Under the pieces are notes generated by a model. That model searched no databases. It was not told the DNA's origin and worked only from the letters and a program-made list of their open reading frames with translations. Of a stretch of DNA of 7,507 nucleotides, positions 1 to 6,064 are shown in pieces (positions within the stretch are counted from its first letter, which is position 1; every line of letters begins with the position of its first letter). The DNA comes from Actinomycetota bacterium (GTDB lineage: Bacteria > Actinomycetota > Thermoleophilia > Solirubrobacterales > Solirubrobacteraceae), in contig JAHWJM010000121.1 of the NCBI GenBank assembly GCA_019348435.1, positions 1 through 7,507 of the forward strand, in the 5' to 3' direction. The position numbers were made by a program, and so were the translations under genes.

Positions 1-570
1 ATCGACACGACGAACGTCCTGTTCATCTGCGGCGGCGCGTTCGCCAACCTCGACAAGGTCATCGAGCGGCGGATCGGCTCCAACGGGATCGGCTTCGGCG
101 CCTCGATCCAGTCCAAGGCCGACAGCGACAGGGGCGAGCTGTTCGAGAAGACGCTGCCCGAGGATCTCGTCAACTATGGCCTGATCCCCGAGTTCATCGG
201 CCGGCTGCCGGTCGTCAGCGCCGTACACCAGCTCACGCGCAACGATCTGATCACGATCCTGACCGAGCCGCGCAACGCGCTCGTCAAGCAGTTTCAGCGC
301 TTCTTCTCCTTCGACGGCATCGAGCTCGTCTTCTCCGACGAGGCGCTCGTGTCGGTCGCAGAGAAGGCGCTCGCCCGCGAGACCGGCGCGCGCGGGCTGC
401 GCTCGATCATCGAGGAGACGCTGCTCGAGGTGCAGTTCGAGCTGCCCTCGCGCCGCGACGTCAAGAAGTGCGTCGTGACGAAGGAGACGATCGAGAAGGG
501 CCTGTCTCCGACGCTTGTCACCGAGGCGGCGCCCGACGTCCAGCAGTCGCGGCGCGCCGAGTCGGCGTAG
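1..570 (+). CDS. clpX: ATP-dependent Clp protease ATP-binding subunit ClpX (C-terminal part; 5' end outside window)
   Basis: ClpX is the hexameric AAA+ unfoldase that recognises tagged or damaged proteins in the cytoplasm and feeds them to the ClpP peptidase. The frame is open from base 1 and ends at TAG 568-570, giving 189 residues, a little under half of a typical ClpX (about 420); the zinc-binding domain and Walker A lie to the left. Visible landmarks, numbered from the first codon: LFICGGAF (7-14), the IGF loop IGFGA (30-34) that docks on ClpP, the strongly conserved stretch LIPEFIGRLPVV with the arginine-finger region at R68, and the sensor-2 motif GARGLRS (129-135). The tail after about residue 175 is short and variable, as usual. 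clpX next to valS and folC is the common actinobacterial order. Nothing looks damaged apart from the window edge. Identification is very secure. Confidence 0.97.
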   Translation: MDTTNVLFICGGAFANLDKVIERRIGSNGIGFGASIQSKADSDRGELFEKTLPEDLVNYGLIPEFIGRLPVVSAVHQLTRNDLITILTEPRNALVKQFQRFFSFDGIELVFSDEALVSVAEKALARETGARGLRSIIEETLLEVQFELPSRRDVKKCVVTKETIEKGLSPTLVTEAAPDVQQSRRAESA

Positions 571-587
571 CGGCGCAGCCTTCCCGC

Positions 588-599
588 TACGATCGGCCG
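588..599 (+). promoter_or_regulatory. Candidate -10 box (TACGAT) for a leaderless small gene
   Basis: TACGAT at 588-593 fits an actinobacterial -10 hexamer (TANNNT). It ends six bases before the GTG at 600, so a transcript would begin at or almost at the start codon. No convincing -35 is seen 16-18 bases upstream, where the end of clpX lies, and there is no Shine-Dalgarno sequence before the GTG. The same layout recurs before valS and the zinc-ribbon gene, which is the main support. Inference from sequence only. Confidence 0.45.
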
Positions 600-869
600 G
601 TGGCTTCCCTGATGCGCGTCCGAGCGATGCCCTGGCTCATGGTGCTCGAGCTCGCCGTGACGCTGCGCAAGCACTGGCGGCGCCTGGAGCCGGCCGACCG
701 CATGCGCCTCGCCGAGCTCGTCAGGAAGTCCCAGGGCCGCCCGAACCGGTTGACGGCCGCAGAGCGCGCCGACGTGCGCCGGCTCGTCGCAAAGCTCGAG
801 CCCGGCCAGATCGCGCGCAGCGTCGTGCCGATCGGGCGCCGCGCCGCGCGGGGGCGTCGCGGCCGCTAG
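600..869 (+). CDS. Small basic helical protein of unknown function between clpX and valS
   Basis: I cannot assign this 89-residue protein to a characterised family. From GTG 600 it begins MASLMRVRAMPWLMVLELAV and ends at TAG 867-869. It has a short hydrophobic stretch (about residues 10-21, PWLMVLELAVTL), then two charged helices rich in Arg/Leu (HWRRLEPADRMRLAELVRKS, and LTAAERADVRRLVAKLEP), and a very basic tail (RRAARGRRGR). The repeating pattern 'L.P.DR.RL.ELVRKS.GRP..LT..ER...RRLV.KL' looks like a real small helical domain and not translated noise. GTG 600 is chosen because of the -10 box at 588-593; in-frame ATGs at 612 and 627 are alternatives. It lies 29 bases after clpX and 89 before valS, and could be a nucleic-acid- or membrane-associated accessory protein, but that is only a guess from charge. 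Existence as a gene is likely; function unknown. Confidence 0.7.
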   Translation: MASLMRVRAMPWLMVLELAVTLRKHWRRLEPADRMRLAELVRKSQGRPNRLTAAERADVRRLVAKLEPGQIARSVVPIGRRAARGRRGR

Positions 870-943
870 ACGCGCTCCGCGCGCCATGTGCGCGACGGCT
901 TCGCAGGAGTCGACGCGTCGTGCCGGCGCGCGCCGACGCTCCA

Positions 944-958
944 TAGACTCAAGAGCTC
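944..958 (+). promoter_or_regulatory. Candidate -10 box (TAGACT) directly upstream of valS
   Basis: TAGACT at 944-949 stands in a local AT-richer dip (ccatagactcaagag) inside otherwise GC-rich DNA and ends nine bases before the valS GTG at 959. Transcription would then start within a few bases of the start codon, making valS leaderless or nearly so. The word TAGACTCAA (944-952) occurs again, identically, at 6663-6671 upstream of mreB. No clear -35 box is visible. A weak AAGAG (951-955) lies too close to the GTG to be a good ribosome binding site. Confidence 0.5.
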
Positions 959-3604
959 GTGTCCAGCGGAGATCTGCAAGCACGCACGCGCTTCGAGCCG
1001 GCGGAGGCCGAGCCCCGGATCCTCGCCCGCTGGCTGGAATCCGGTCTCGTGCATCCCGAGGCAGCCGGGCACCCCGAGGAGAACTTCTCGATCGCGATCC
1101 CGCCGCCCAACGTCACGGGCGCGCTGCACATGGGCCACGCGCTGAACTGGACGATCCAGGACGTCCTGATCCGCACGAACCGGATGCGCGGGCGGCGCGC
1201 GAAGTGGATCTTCGGAACCGACCACGCGGGCATCGCCACGCAGCGCCAGGTCGAGAAGCTGCTCGAGTCCGAGGGGACCTCGCGCACCGAGCTCGGGCGC
1301 GAGCGCTTCCTCGAGCGGGTGTGGGAATGGCGCGAGCGCTATGGGGGCGAGATCATCGAGCAGGGCAAGCGGCTGGGCGCGACGCCGGATTACGAGGACG
1401 AGCGCTTCACGATGGACGAGCGCTACGTCGAAGCGGTGCTGAAGGTCTTCGTCGAGCTGCACGAGCAGGGCCTGATCTACCGCGACCACTACATGGTCAA
1501 CTGGGACCCCGGCGTGCGCTCGGCGATCTCCGACCTGGAGGTCGAGGAGCGAGAGGGGGTCGTCGACGCGCTGTACTCGATCGCCTATCCGCTGGCGTCC
1601 GGCGAGGGAGAGCTCGTCGTCGCGACGGTGCGCCCGGAGACGATGCTCGCCGACACCGCGGTCGCGGTGCATCCCGACGACGAGCGCTACGCGGCGCTCG
1701 TCGGCCAGGAGGTCGTGCTGCCGCTCATCGGCCGGCGCCTGCCGATCATCGCCGACGAGTACGTCAAGACCGACTTCGGCACCGGAGCGCTGAAGATCAC
1801 CCCGGGTCACGACCCCAACGACTTCGAGATCGGCCGCCGCCACGGGCTGGAGGAGATCAGCGTCATCGGCGAGGACGGCCTGATGACCGCCGCCGCGGGC
1901 GACTCCTACGCCGGTCTCACGGTCGCCGACGCGCAGGCGCGCGTCATCGCCGACCTCGAGGCGCTTGGCGCGATTCGCGCGCGCGAGGAGTACGTCCACA
2001 CCGTGCCGTTCAGCCAGCGCTCCGGCGAGCGCATCGAGCCGCTCATCTCGCTGCAGTGGTTCATGAACATGGAGGAGCTCGCGGGTTCCGCGATCGACGC
2101 CGTGCGCGACGGCCGCATCACGATCCATCCCGAGTCGCAGTCGCGGCGCTACATCGACTGGCTGGAGAACATCCGACCCTGGTGCATATCGCGCCAGCTG
2201 TGGTGGGGCCACCAGATCCCGGTGTGGTATCGCGGCAGCGAGACGTACGTCGGGGCCACCGCGCCGGAGGAGGAGGGCTGGGAGCAGGATCCCGACGTGC
2301 TCGACACGTGGTTCTCGTCGGGCCTGTGGCCGTTCGCGACGCTGGGATGGCCGCAGCGCACGCCGGAGCTCGAGGCCTTCTACCCGACCGACGTGTTGTC
2401 GACCGGCCGCGACATCCTGTTTCTCTGGGTCGCGCGGATGGTGATGCTGGGGCTGCGCTTCGCCGGCGACATCCCGTTCGAGCACGTGTACATCCACTCG
2501 ATCATCCAGGCGCCCGACGGGCGCCGGATGAGCAAGTCGCTCGGGACCGGCGTCGACCCGCTTGCGCTCGTCGAGGGCGGCCCGCGGCCGCCGGCGTTCC
2601 CGCAGGGCGGCGACTTTCCGGCCTACGGCGCGGATGCCGTGCGGTTCGGCCTGCTGGCGATGTCGTCCACGCAGGACGTGCGCTTCAGCGAGGAGAAGAT
2701 CCAGCAGGGCCAGGCGCTCGCCAACAAGCTCTACAACGCGACGCGCTTCGTCGTGCTGCGCGTCGGCGACGAGGCGCAGGCGCCCGCGGGGGCCGGTCCC
2801 CAGCCGCGCACCGTCGAGGACCGGTGGATCCTCTCGCGTCTGCAGGCGGCGAAGACGGAGACGCAGGCGCGGCTGGACGGGTTTGACTTCGCGAAGGTCG
2901 CGCTCGGCCTCTACGACTTCATCTACGGCGAGCTCTGTGACTGGTACCTGGAGATCGTCAAGCCGCGGCTGGGGCCCGACGGCGACGGCGACGCCCGCAC
3001 AGCCCTCGCGGCGACCCTCCTGCATGTGCTGCGCGAGACGGTCGCCGCGGCGCACCCGGTCATCCCGTTCGTGACCGAGGAGCTGTGGGACCTGCTGCCG
3101 GGCACCGAGGGGCTGCTGGCCACGGGCACGCTGCCCGCACCCGACGGCGCGCTCGTCGATCCCGAGGCCGAGGCGCAGATGAGTCAGGCGATCGAGGCGA
3201 TCCGGATCCTGCGCGGCTGGCGCGACTCCGTCGGCGTCCGACCGGGTGCGATCGTGCCGGCGACCTTGAACGCCCGGGGCTACGAGGCAACCGCCGAGCG
3301 CGTCGCCGCACTCGCCCGGTTCGCCTTCGACGGCGACGGCGACGGCGACGGCGACCGCGCCGGAGGCGAGGTGGCGAGCGTCGCCGTCCCCGGCGGCACG
3401 GTGGCCGTGCTGGAGTCCGCCGAGGTCGACCTCGGGGCGGCCGAGCGGCGCCTGGAGGAGCGGCGCGCGACGCTGCGCAGCGAGATCGTGCGCGCCGAGC
3501 GCAAGCTCTCCAACGGGGGCTTCGTGGCGAAGGCGCCGCCGGCGGTGGTGGACGGCGAGCGCGCGAAGCTCGAGCGCCTCCGCGCGGAGCTCGAGGCGCT
3601 GTGA
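959..3604 (+). CDS. valS: Valine--tRNA ligase (ValRS, class I)
   Basis: Charges tRNA(Val) with valine in the cytoplasm and hydrolyses mischarged Thr-tRNA(Val). The protein has 881 residues, normal for a bacterial ValRS. Order of landmarks: class I signature PPPNVTGALHMGH with HMGH at 57-60; WIFGTDHAGIATQ shortly after; CP1 editing domain containing VATVRPETML (221-230) and the usual GALKITPGHDPNDFEIG; the ISRQLWWGHQIPVWY and VLDTWFSSGLWPF blocks; the second catalytic motif as RMSKS (523-527), with Arg for the usual Lys; an anticodon-binding helical domain (about 630-780); and the C-terminal coiled coil, with KLSNGGFVAKAPPAVV near the end. GTG 959 gives a start at the expected distance from the first motif and sits just after a -10-like box. 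Two local oddities: an extra segment of about 16 residues after RMSKS (about 540-555, rich in Gly/Pro) and a run of Asp-Gly (791-799) before the coiled coil. folC follows after 55 bases, presumably co-transcribed. Confidence 0.97.
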   Translation: MSSGDLQARTRFEPAEAEPRILARWLESGLVHPEAAGHPEENFSIAIPPPNVTGALHMGHALNWTIQDVLIRTNRMRGRRAKWIFGTDHAGIATQRQVEKLLESEGTSRTELGRERFLERVWEWRERYGGEIIEQGKRLGATPDYEDERFTMDERYVEAVLKVFVELHEQGLIYRDHYMVNWDPGVRSAISDLEVEEREGVVDALYSIAYPLASGEGELVVATVRPETMLADTAVAVHPDDERYAALVGQEVVLPLIGRRLPIIADEYVKTDFGTGALKITPGHDPNDFEIGRRHGLEEISVIGEDGLMTAAAGDSYAGLTVADAQARVIADLEALGAIRAREEYVHTVPFSQRSGERIEPLISLQWFMNMEELAGSAIDAVRDGRITIHPESQSRRYIDWLENIRPWCISRQLWWGHQIPVWYRGSETYVGATAPEEEGWEQDPDVLDTWFSSGLWPFATLGWPQRTPELEAFYPTDVLSTGRDILFLWVARMVMLGLRFAGDIPFEHVYIHSIIQAPDGRRMSKSLGTGVDPLALVEGGPRPPAFPQGGDFPAYGADAVRFGLLAMSSTQDVRFSEEKIQQGQALANKLYNATRFVVLRVGDEAQAPAGAGPQPRTVEDRWILSRLQAAKTETQARLDGFDFAKVALGLYDFIYGELCDWYLEIVKPRLGPDGDGDARTALAATLLHVLRETVAAAHPVIPFVTEELWDLLPGTEGLLATGTLPAPDGALVDPEAEAQMSQAIEAIRILRGWRDSVGVRPGAIVPATLNARGYEATAERVAALARFAFDGDGDGDGDRAGGEVASVAVPGGTVAVLESAEVDLGAAERRLEERRATLRSEIVRAERKLSNGGFVAKAPPAVVDGERAKLERLRAELEAL
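3329..3355 (+). repeat. GACGGC hexamer tandem repeat (4.5 copies) inside valS
   Basis: The unit gacggc is repeated four times plus gac, perfectly, and encodes alternating Asp-Gly (residues 791-799 of ValRS). It falls in the loop between the anticodon-binding domain and the C-terminal coiled coil, where length changes should be tolerated. A shorter run of the same unit (2.5 copies) is at 2978-2992, coding for DGDGD. Copy-number change would be in frame because the unit is six bases. Confidence 0.85.
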
Positions 3605-3659
3605 CCGCACGCCGTTGCCCGACCCGCAGGGGCGTCGAGCCGCGGCGCCGGAGCGCGCG

Positions 3660-4973
3660 ATGACCGCGCGCCATCGCTCGCCCGGCGTAGGCAGCGCGCG
3701 AGGCTGGAGCGCGCGCGACGCCGAAGGCTGGCTGCTGTCGCTCGAGCTCTTCGGCATGCGCTTCGGCCTGGACCGCATGCGGCGGCTGATGACCGCCCTC
3801 GACGCGCCGCACGAGCGCTTCTCGTCGATCCACGTCGTCGGCACGAACGGCAAGTCCTCGACGGTCCGGATGATCGCTGCGCTGCTGCGCCACCACGGCG
3901 TGCGCACCGGCGCGTACCTGTCGCCGCACCTCGTGTCCTTCGTGGAGCGCATCCGCGTCGACGGCGCGGACATCTCCGCCGAGCAGTTCGCGGCCGCGGT
4001 GGCGCGCGCGCGCCACGCGACGCAGCTCGTCGACCGCACGCTGCGAGCCGATGACCGCGTGACGCAGTTCGAGGCGCTGACGGCGGCCGCCTACGCCGAG
4101 CTCGCCGACGCCGGCGTGGAGGTGGCGGTCGTCGAGGCCGGGCTGGGCGGGCGCTGGGACGCGACCAACGTCATCGACGCCGGCATCGTCGTGCTGACGA
4201 ACGTGGGGCTCGAGCACACGCGGTGGCTCGGCCCGACGGTCGCCGACATCGCGCGCGAGAAGCTCGCCGTCGTCGCTTCCGGCGCGACGCTCGTACTCGG
4301 GGCCGCGCTGCACCCCGACGCCGAGGCCGAGGCGCTCGCCGTCGCCGCACGGCAGGACGCGACGATCGTGCGCGCTGCCGCCGCGCCGCCCGCGGTCTTG
4401 CGGCTCGGCGCCCGGGGCGCCTTTCAGCGCAGCAACTTCGCCGTCGCCTGCGCCGCCGCCGAGGCCTGGCTCGGGCGGCTGGACGACGCCGCGGTGCGCG
4501 CCGCCGCCGCATCGACCGTCGTCCCCGGGCGGTTCGAGGTGCTCGCCGACGAGGCGGGCGTCGAGGTCGTTCTCGACGGCGCCCACAACGCCGGTGGGAT
4601 CGCAGCACTGGCGGCCTCGCTGCCGGACTTCGTGGCCTCACGGCCGCTCGTGGCGGTGCTCTCCGTGCTCGACGACAAGGACGCTGCCGCGATGCTGAGC
4701 ACGCTGCTGCCGCTCTGCGCGGGCGTCGTCTTCACCGCGAACAACAATCCGCGCGCCCTGTCACCGGCGACGCTGGCGTCGCTGGCGGGGCAGATCGGTG
4801 CGCCGGAGGTCGCCCGCGTCGAGCCCGACCCGCATCGCGCGGTCGTGCTCGCCCGCTCGCTGGCCGGCGAGCTGGGCAACGGCGACGGAGCGGTCGTGCT
4901 CGCCACCGGATCGATCTACCTCGTCGCCGACCTCGTGCGCCCCCCGGGCGGCGGCCGCGGATCGACGCTTTGA
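3660..4973 (+). CDS. folC: Bifunctional folylpolyglutamate synthase / dihydrofolate synthase
   Basis: A Mur-ligase-type enzyme that uses ATP to add L-glutamate to dihydropteroate and/or reduced folates, making and retaining folate in the cytoplasm. The protein has 437 residues, usual for FolC. Motifs: P-loop GTNGKSS (61-67); SPHLVSFVERIRVDG (88-102), the folate-side SPH block; TQFEALTAAAY (135-145); EAGLGGRWDATN (159-170); VGLEH (182-186); the ADIAREK lysine expected to be carbamylated (K201); the C-terminal domain signature DGAHN (306-310); and ATGSIYLVAD near the end. ATG 3660 is preferred because GGAG lies six bases upstream and the protein then begins a normal distance before the P-loop. 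An in-frame TTG at 3615 would add 15 residues with no family support. folC follows valS by 55 bases and its TGA overlaps the start of the next small gene, so the three are probably one operon. Whether both activities are present cannot be settled by eye. Confidence 0.96.
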   Translation: MTARHRSPGVGSARGWSARDAEGWLLSLELFGMRFGLDRMRRLMTALDAPHERFSSIHVVGTNGKSSTVRMIAALLRHHGVRTGAYLSPHLVSFVERIRVDGADISAEQFAAAVARARHATQLVDRTLRADDRVTQFEALTAAAYAELADAGVEVAVVEAGLGGRWDATNVIDAGIVVLTNVGLEHTRWLGPTVADIAREKLAVVASGATLVLGAALHPDAEAEALAVAARQDATIVRAAAAPPAVLRLGARGAFQRSNFAVACAAAEAWLGRLDDAAVRAAAASTVVPGRFEVLADEAGVEVVLDGAHNAGGIAALAASLPDFVASRPLVAVLSVLDDKDAAAMLSTLLPLCAGVVFTANNNPRALSPATLASLAGQIGAPEVARVEPDPHRAVVLARSLAGELGNGDGAVVLATGSIYLVADLVRPPGGGRGSTL

Positions 4974-5086
4974 ACCGCGAGGGCCCGTCCGCGCTGAAGC
5001 TGATCGCAGCGGTCGCGCTGCTCGTGGCCGTGACGATCCTGTTCTGGTTCGCGGTCGGCTACGGCCTCGGACGCCTCTTTCTCTGA
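4970..5086 (+). CDS. Small single-span membrane peptide, translationally coupled to folC
   Basis: The start codon TTG (4970-4972) overlaps the folC stop TGA (4971-4973) as TTGA, and the frame ends at TGA 5084-5086, giving 38 residues. The peptide has a short polar N-terminus (NREGPSALK), one hydrophobic helix of about 20 residues (about 10-30, IAAVALLVAVTILFWFAVGY) and a GLGRLFL tail. The overlap, the clean membrane-spanning pattern and the hairpin placed immediately after the stop argue for a true gene. In Streptomyces a small membrane protein of the DUF4233 type follows folC, but that one is much longer, so this is at most a positional counterpart. Function unknown; it could be a regulator or assembly subunit of a membrane complex, which is speculation. 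There is no strong ribosome binding site, in line with coupling to folC. Confidence 0.6.
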   Translation: MNREGPSALKLIAAVALLVAVTILFWFAVGYGLGRLFL

Positions 5087-5105
5087 GGCGGCGTAACACG
5101 CCGTC
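5087..5105 (+). terminator. Hairpin directly after the folC-small membrane gene unit
   Basis: GGCGGCGT (5087-5094), loop AAC, ACGCCGTC (5098-5105) form an eight-pair stem with one G-U pair, starting at the base after the stop codon. There is no T tract; the sequence that follows is C-rich. Hairpins without a U run are often found at gene ends in high-GC actinobacteria, but their efficiency cannot be judged here. The candidate promoter of the next gene begins 13 bases later, which supports a transcription-unit boundary. Confidence 0.5.
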
Positions 5106-5117
5106 GCCCCCGACGGA

Positions 5118-5132
5118 TAAGCTCCCCGGATC
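5118..5132 (+). promoter_or_regulatory. Candidate -10 box (TAAGCT) upstream of the zinc-ribbon membrane gene
   Basis: GGATAAGCT contains TAAGCT at 5118-5123, ending nine bases before the GTG at 5133, the same spacing as before valS. There is no Shine-Dalgarno sequence between box and GTG, so a leaderless transcript is likely if the promoter is real. No clear -35 element is visible; the region upstream is the hairpin. Confidence 0.5.
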
Positions 5133-5609
5133 GTGGTCGCCGTCTTTGGCATCAACAGCGATGGGCTGAACCTCGCGGTCAACATGCTCATCCTGTTTCT
5201 CGTCGTCATCTACCTGGCGCTCGTGTACTGGACGTACATGGACGCGATCAGGCGGATCGAGGACCCGATGCTCGTCATCTGCGCCACCGCCGCGTCGCTG
5301 TTTCCGTTCGTCGGGACGATCCTCTACGTGATCGTGCGCCCGCCCGAGTACCTCGAGGACATCCAAGAGCGCGAGCTGGAGATGCAGGCCGCCGAGGCGC
5401 GCCTGCACGAGGCGAACTACATGCTCTGCCCGCACTGCGACGAGGAGGTCAAGGAGGACTTCCTGCGCTGCCCGAACTGTGTGCGCAAGCTGCGCGACCC
5501 GTGCCACGCATGCGGCCGTCCCCTGGATCCGGCGTGGAAGCTCTGCCCGTACTGCGAGGCGGAGCCCGGCGACATCGGGCACCAGCCGCGGTTGCGCACC
5601 GAAGCCTGA
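5133..5609 (+). CDS. Membrane-anchored double zinc-ribbon protein
   Basis: 158 residues of unknown precise function. Two hydrophobic segments (about 13-33 and 46-68) are separated by a short charged loop (TYMDAIRRIEDP). A charged, probably coiled helix follows (about 71-95, EYLEDIQERELEMQAAEARLHEA). The C-terminal part carries four CXXC pairs: C99/C102, C113/C116, C124/C127 and C138/C141. Both ribbons have the same CX2C-X10-CX2C spacing, the pattern of DZANK-like double zinc ribbons that bind one zinc each. The short loop between the two spans would place both termini, including the ribbons, on the same side, most likely the cytoplasm. GTG 5133 is chosen because the -10-like box precedes it and translation gives an intact first span. 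ndk follows after 28 bases, so co-transcription is likely. A role as a membrane-tethered scaffold or nucleic-acid binder is possible but not shown. The gene call itself is secure. Confidence 0.85.
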   Translation: MVAVFGINSDGLNLAVNMLILFLVVIYLALVYWTYMDAIRRIEDPMLVICATAASLFPFVGTILYVIVRPPEYLEDIQERELEMQAAEARLHEANYMLCPHCDEEVKEDFLRCPNCVRKLRDPCHACGRPLDPAWKLCPYCEAEPGDIGHQPRLRTEA

Positions 5610-5610
5610 T

Positions 5611-5627
5611 CTAGAACCTCTAGGAGA
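5611..5627 (+). promoter_or_regulatory. CTAGA-ACC-TCTAG inverted repeat and ribosome binding site before ndk
   Basis: The 28-base gap before ndk holds a perfect short inverted repeat, CTAGA (5611-5615) and TCTAG (5619-5623), around ACC. It overlaps an AGGAGA Shine-Dalgarno sequence (5622-5627) 10 bases before ATG 5638. It is one of the strongest ribosome binding sites in the window. The repeat could partly sequester it, or TAGAAC (5612-5617) could act as a -10 box. Stem of only five pairs; regulatory meaning is uncertain. Confidence 0.4.
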
Positions 5628-5637
5628 ACAGACCCCA

Positions 5638-6042
5638 ATGGACCGGACCCTGATCCTGGTCAAGCCCGACGCGTTCGCGCGCGGGCTGACCGGCGAGATC
5701 ATCACCCGCTTCGAGCGCAAGGGGTTGACGCTCGCAGCCATGAAGCTCATGACGCTCGACGAGGACACGGCCAGGCGCCACTACGCCGAGCACGAGGGCA
5801 AGCCGTTCTTCGACGGCCTCGTGGCGTTCATCACCTCGGGCCCGCTCGTCGCGATGATCCTCGAGGGGCCTAACGCGGTCGCCGCCGGCCGCCAGCTCAT
5901 CGGCTCGACGCACGGCATCTATGCGGCGCCGGGCTCGATCCGCGGCGATTTCGCGACCGACATGCAGCGCAACCTCGTCCACGGCTCGGACTCCGACGCG
6001 TCCGCCATGCGCGAGATCGAGATCTACTTCGGCGAGGAGTAG
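5638..6042 (+). CDS. ndk: Nucleoside diphosphate kinase
   Basis: Transfers the gamma phosphate from ATP to any (d)NDP through a phosphohistidine, keeping (d)NTP pools balanced. The protein is 134 residues, the standard length. It begins MDRTLILVKPDAFARG with the conserved Lys9. The active-site block NLVHGSDS is present, with the phospho-acceptor histidine at H115, followed by the usual S-D-S-x-x-S-A-x-R-E-I. PGSIRGDFA (98-106) is also typical. One departure: the usual GATNP before this is GSTHGI here (89-94). A good ribosome binding site (AGGAGA) precedes ATG 5638. maf follows after 22 bases. ndk lies between folC and mreB in many actinobacteria, which agrees with the context. Confidence 0.97.
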   Translation: MDRTLILVKPDAFARGLTGEIITRFERKGLTLAAMKLMTLDEDTARRHYAEHEGKPFFDGLVAFITSGPLVAMILEGPNAVAAGRQLIGSTHGIYAAPGSIRGDFATDMQRNLVHGSDSDASAMREIEIYFGEE

Positions 6043-6064
6043 CTCAGCGGTCTTGCGGCGCCCC

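Noticed and set aside
870..943. Small hairpins in the clpX-valS gap (CGCGC 878-882 with GCGCG 890-894; GCGTCG 915-920 with CGACGC 934-939)
   Set aside because: Arms of five or six G/C pairs arise easily at this GC content, and no T tract follows; not enough for a terminator call.
886..2886. Plus-strand 666-residue frame overlapping valS
   Set aside because: It is a +1-type shadow of valS, dominated by Arg, Ala and Gly with no motif; valS is certain in the other frame.
866..4039. Very long minus-strand open frame (1057 residues) opposite valS and the start of folC
   Set aside because: It is rich in Arg/His/Asp/Gly/Leu with no recognisable domain and lies antisense to two unmistakable genes. 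Long stop-free antisense frames are expected where third codon positions are nearly all G or C.
3060..5768. Other long minus-strand frames opposite folC, the zinc-ribbon gene and ndk
   Set aside because: Low-complexity Arg/Ala/Gly/Ser translation, no start signals, and full overlap with strongly supported genes.
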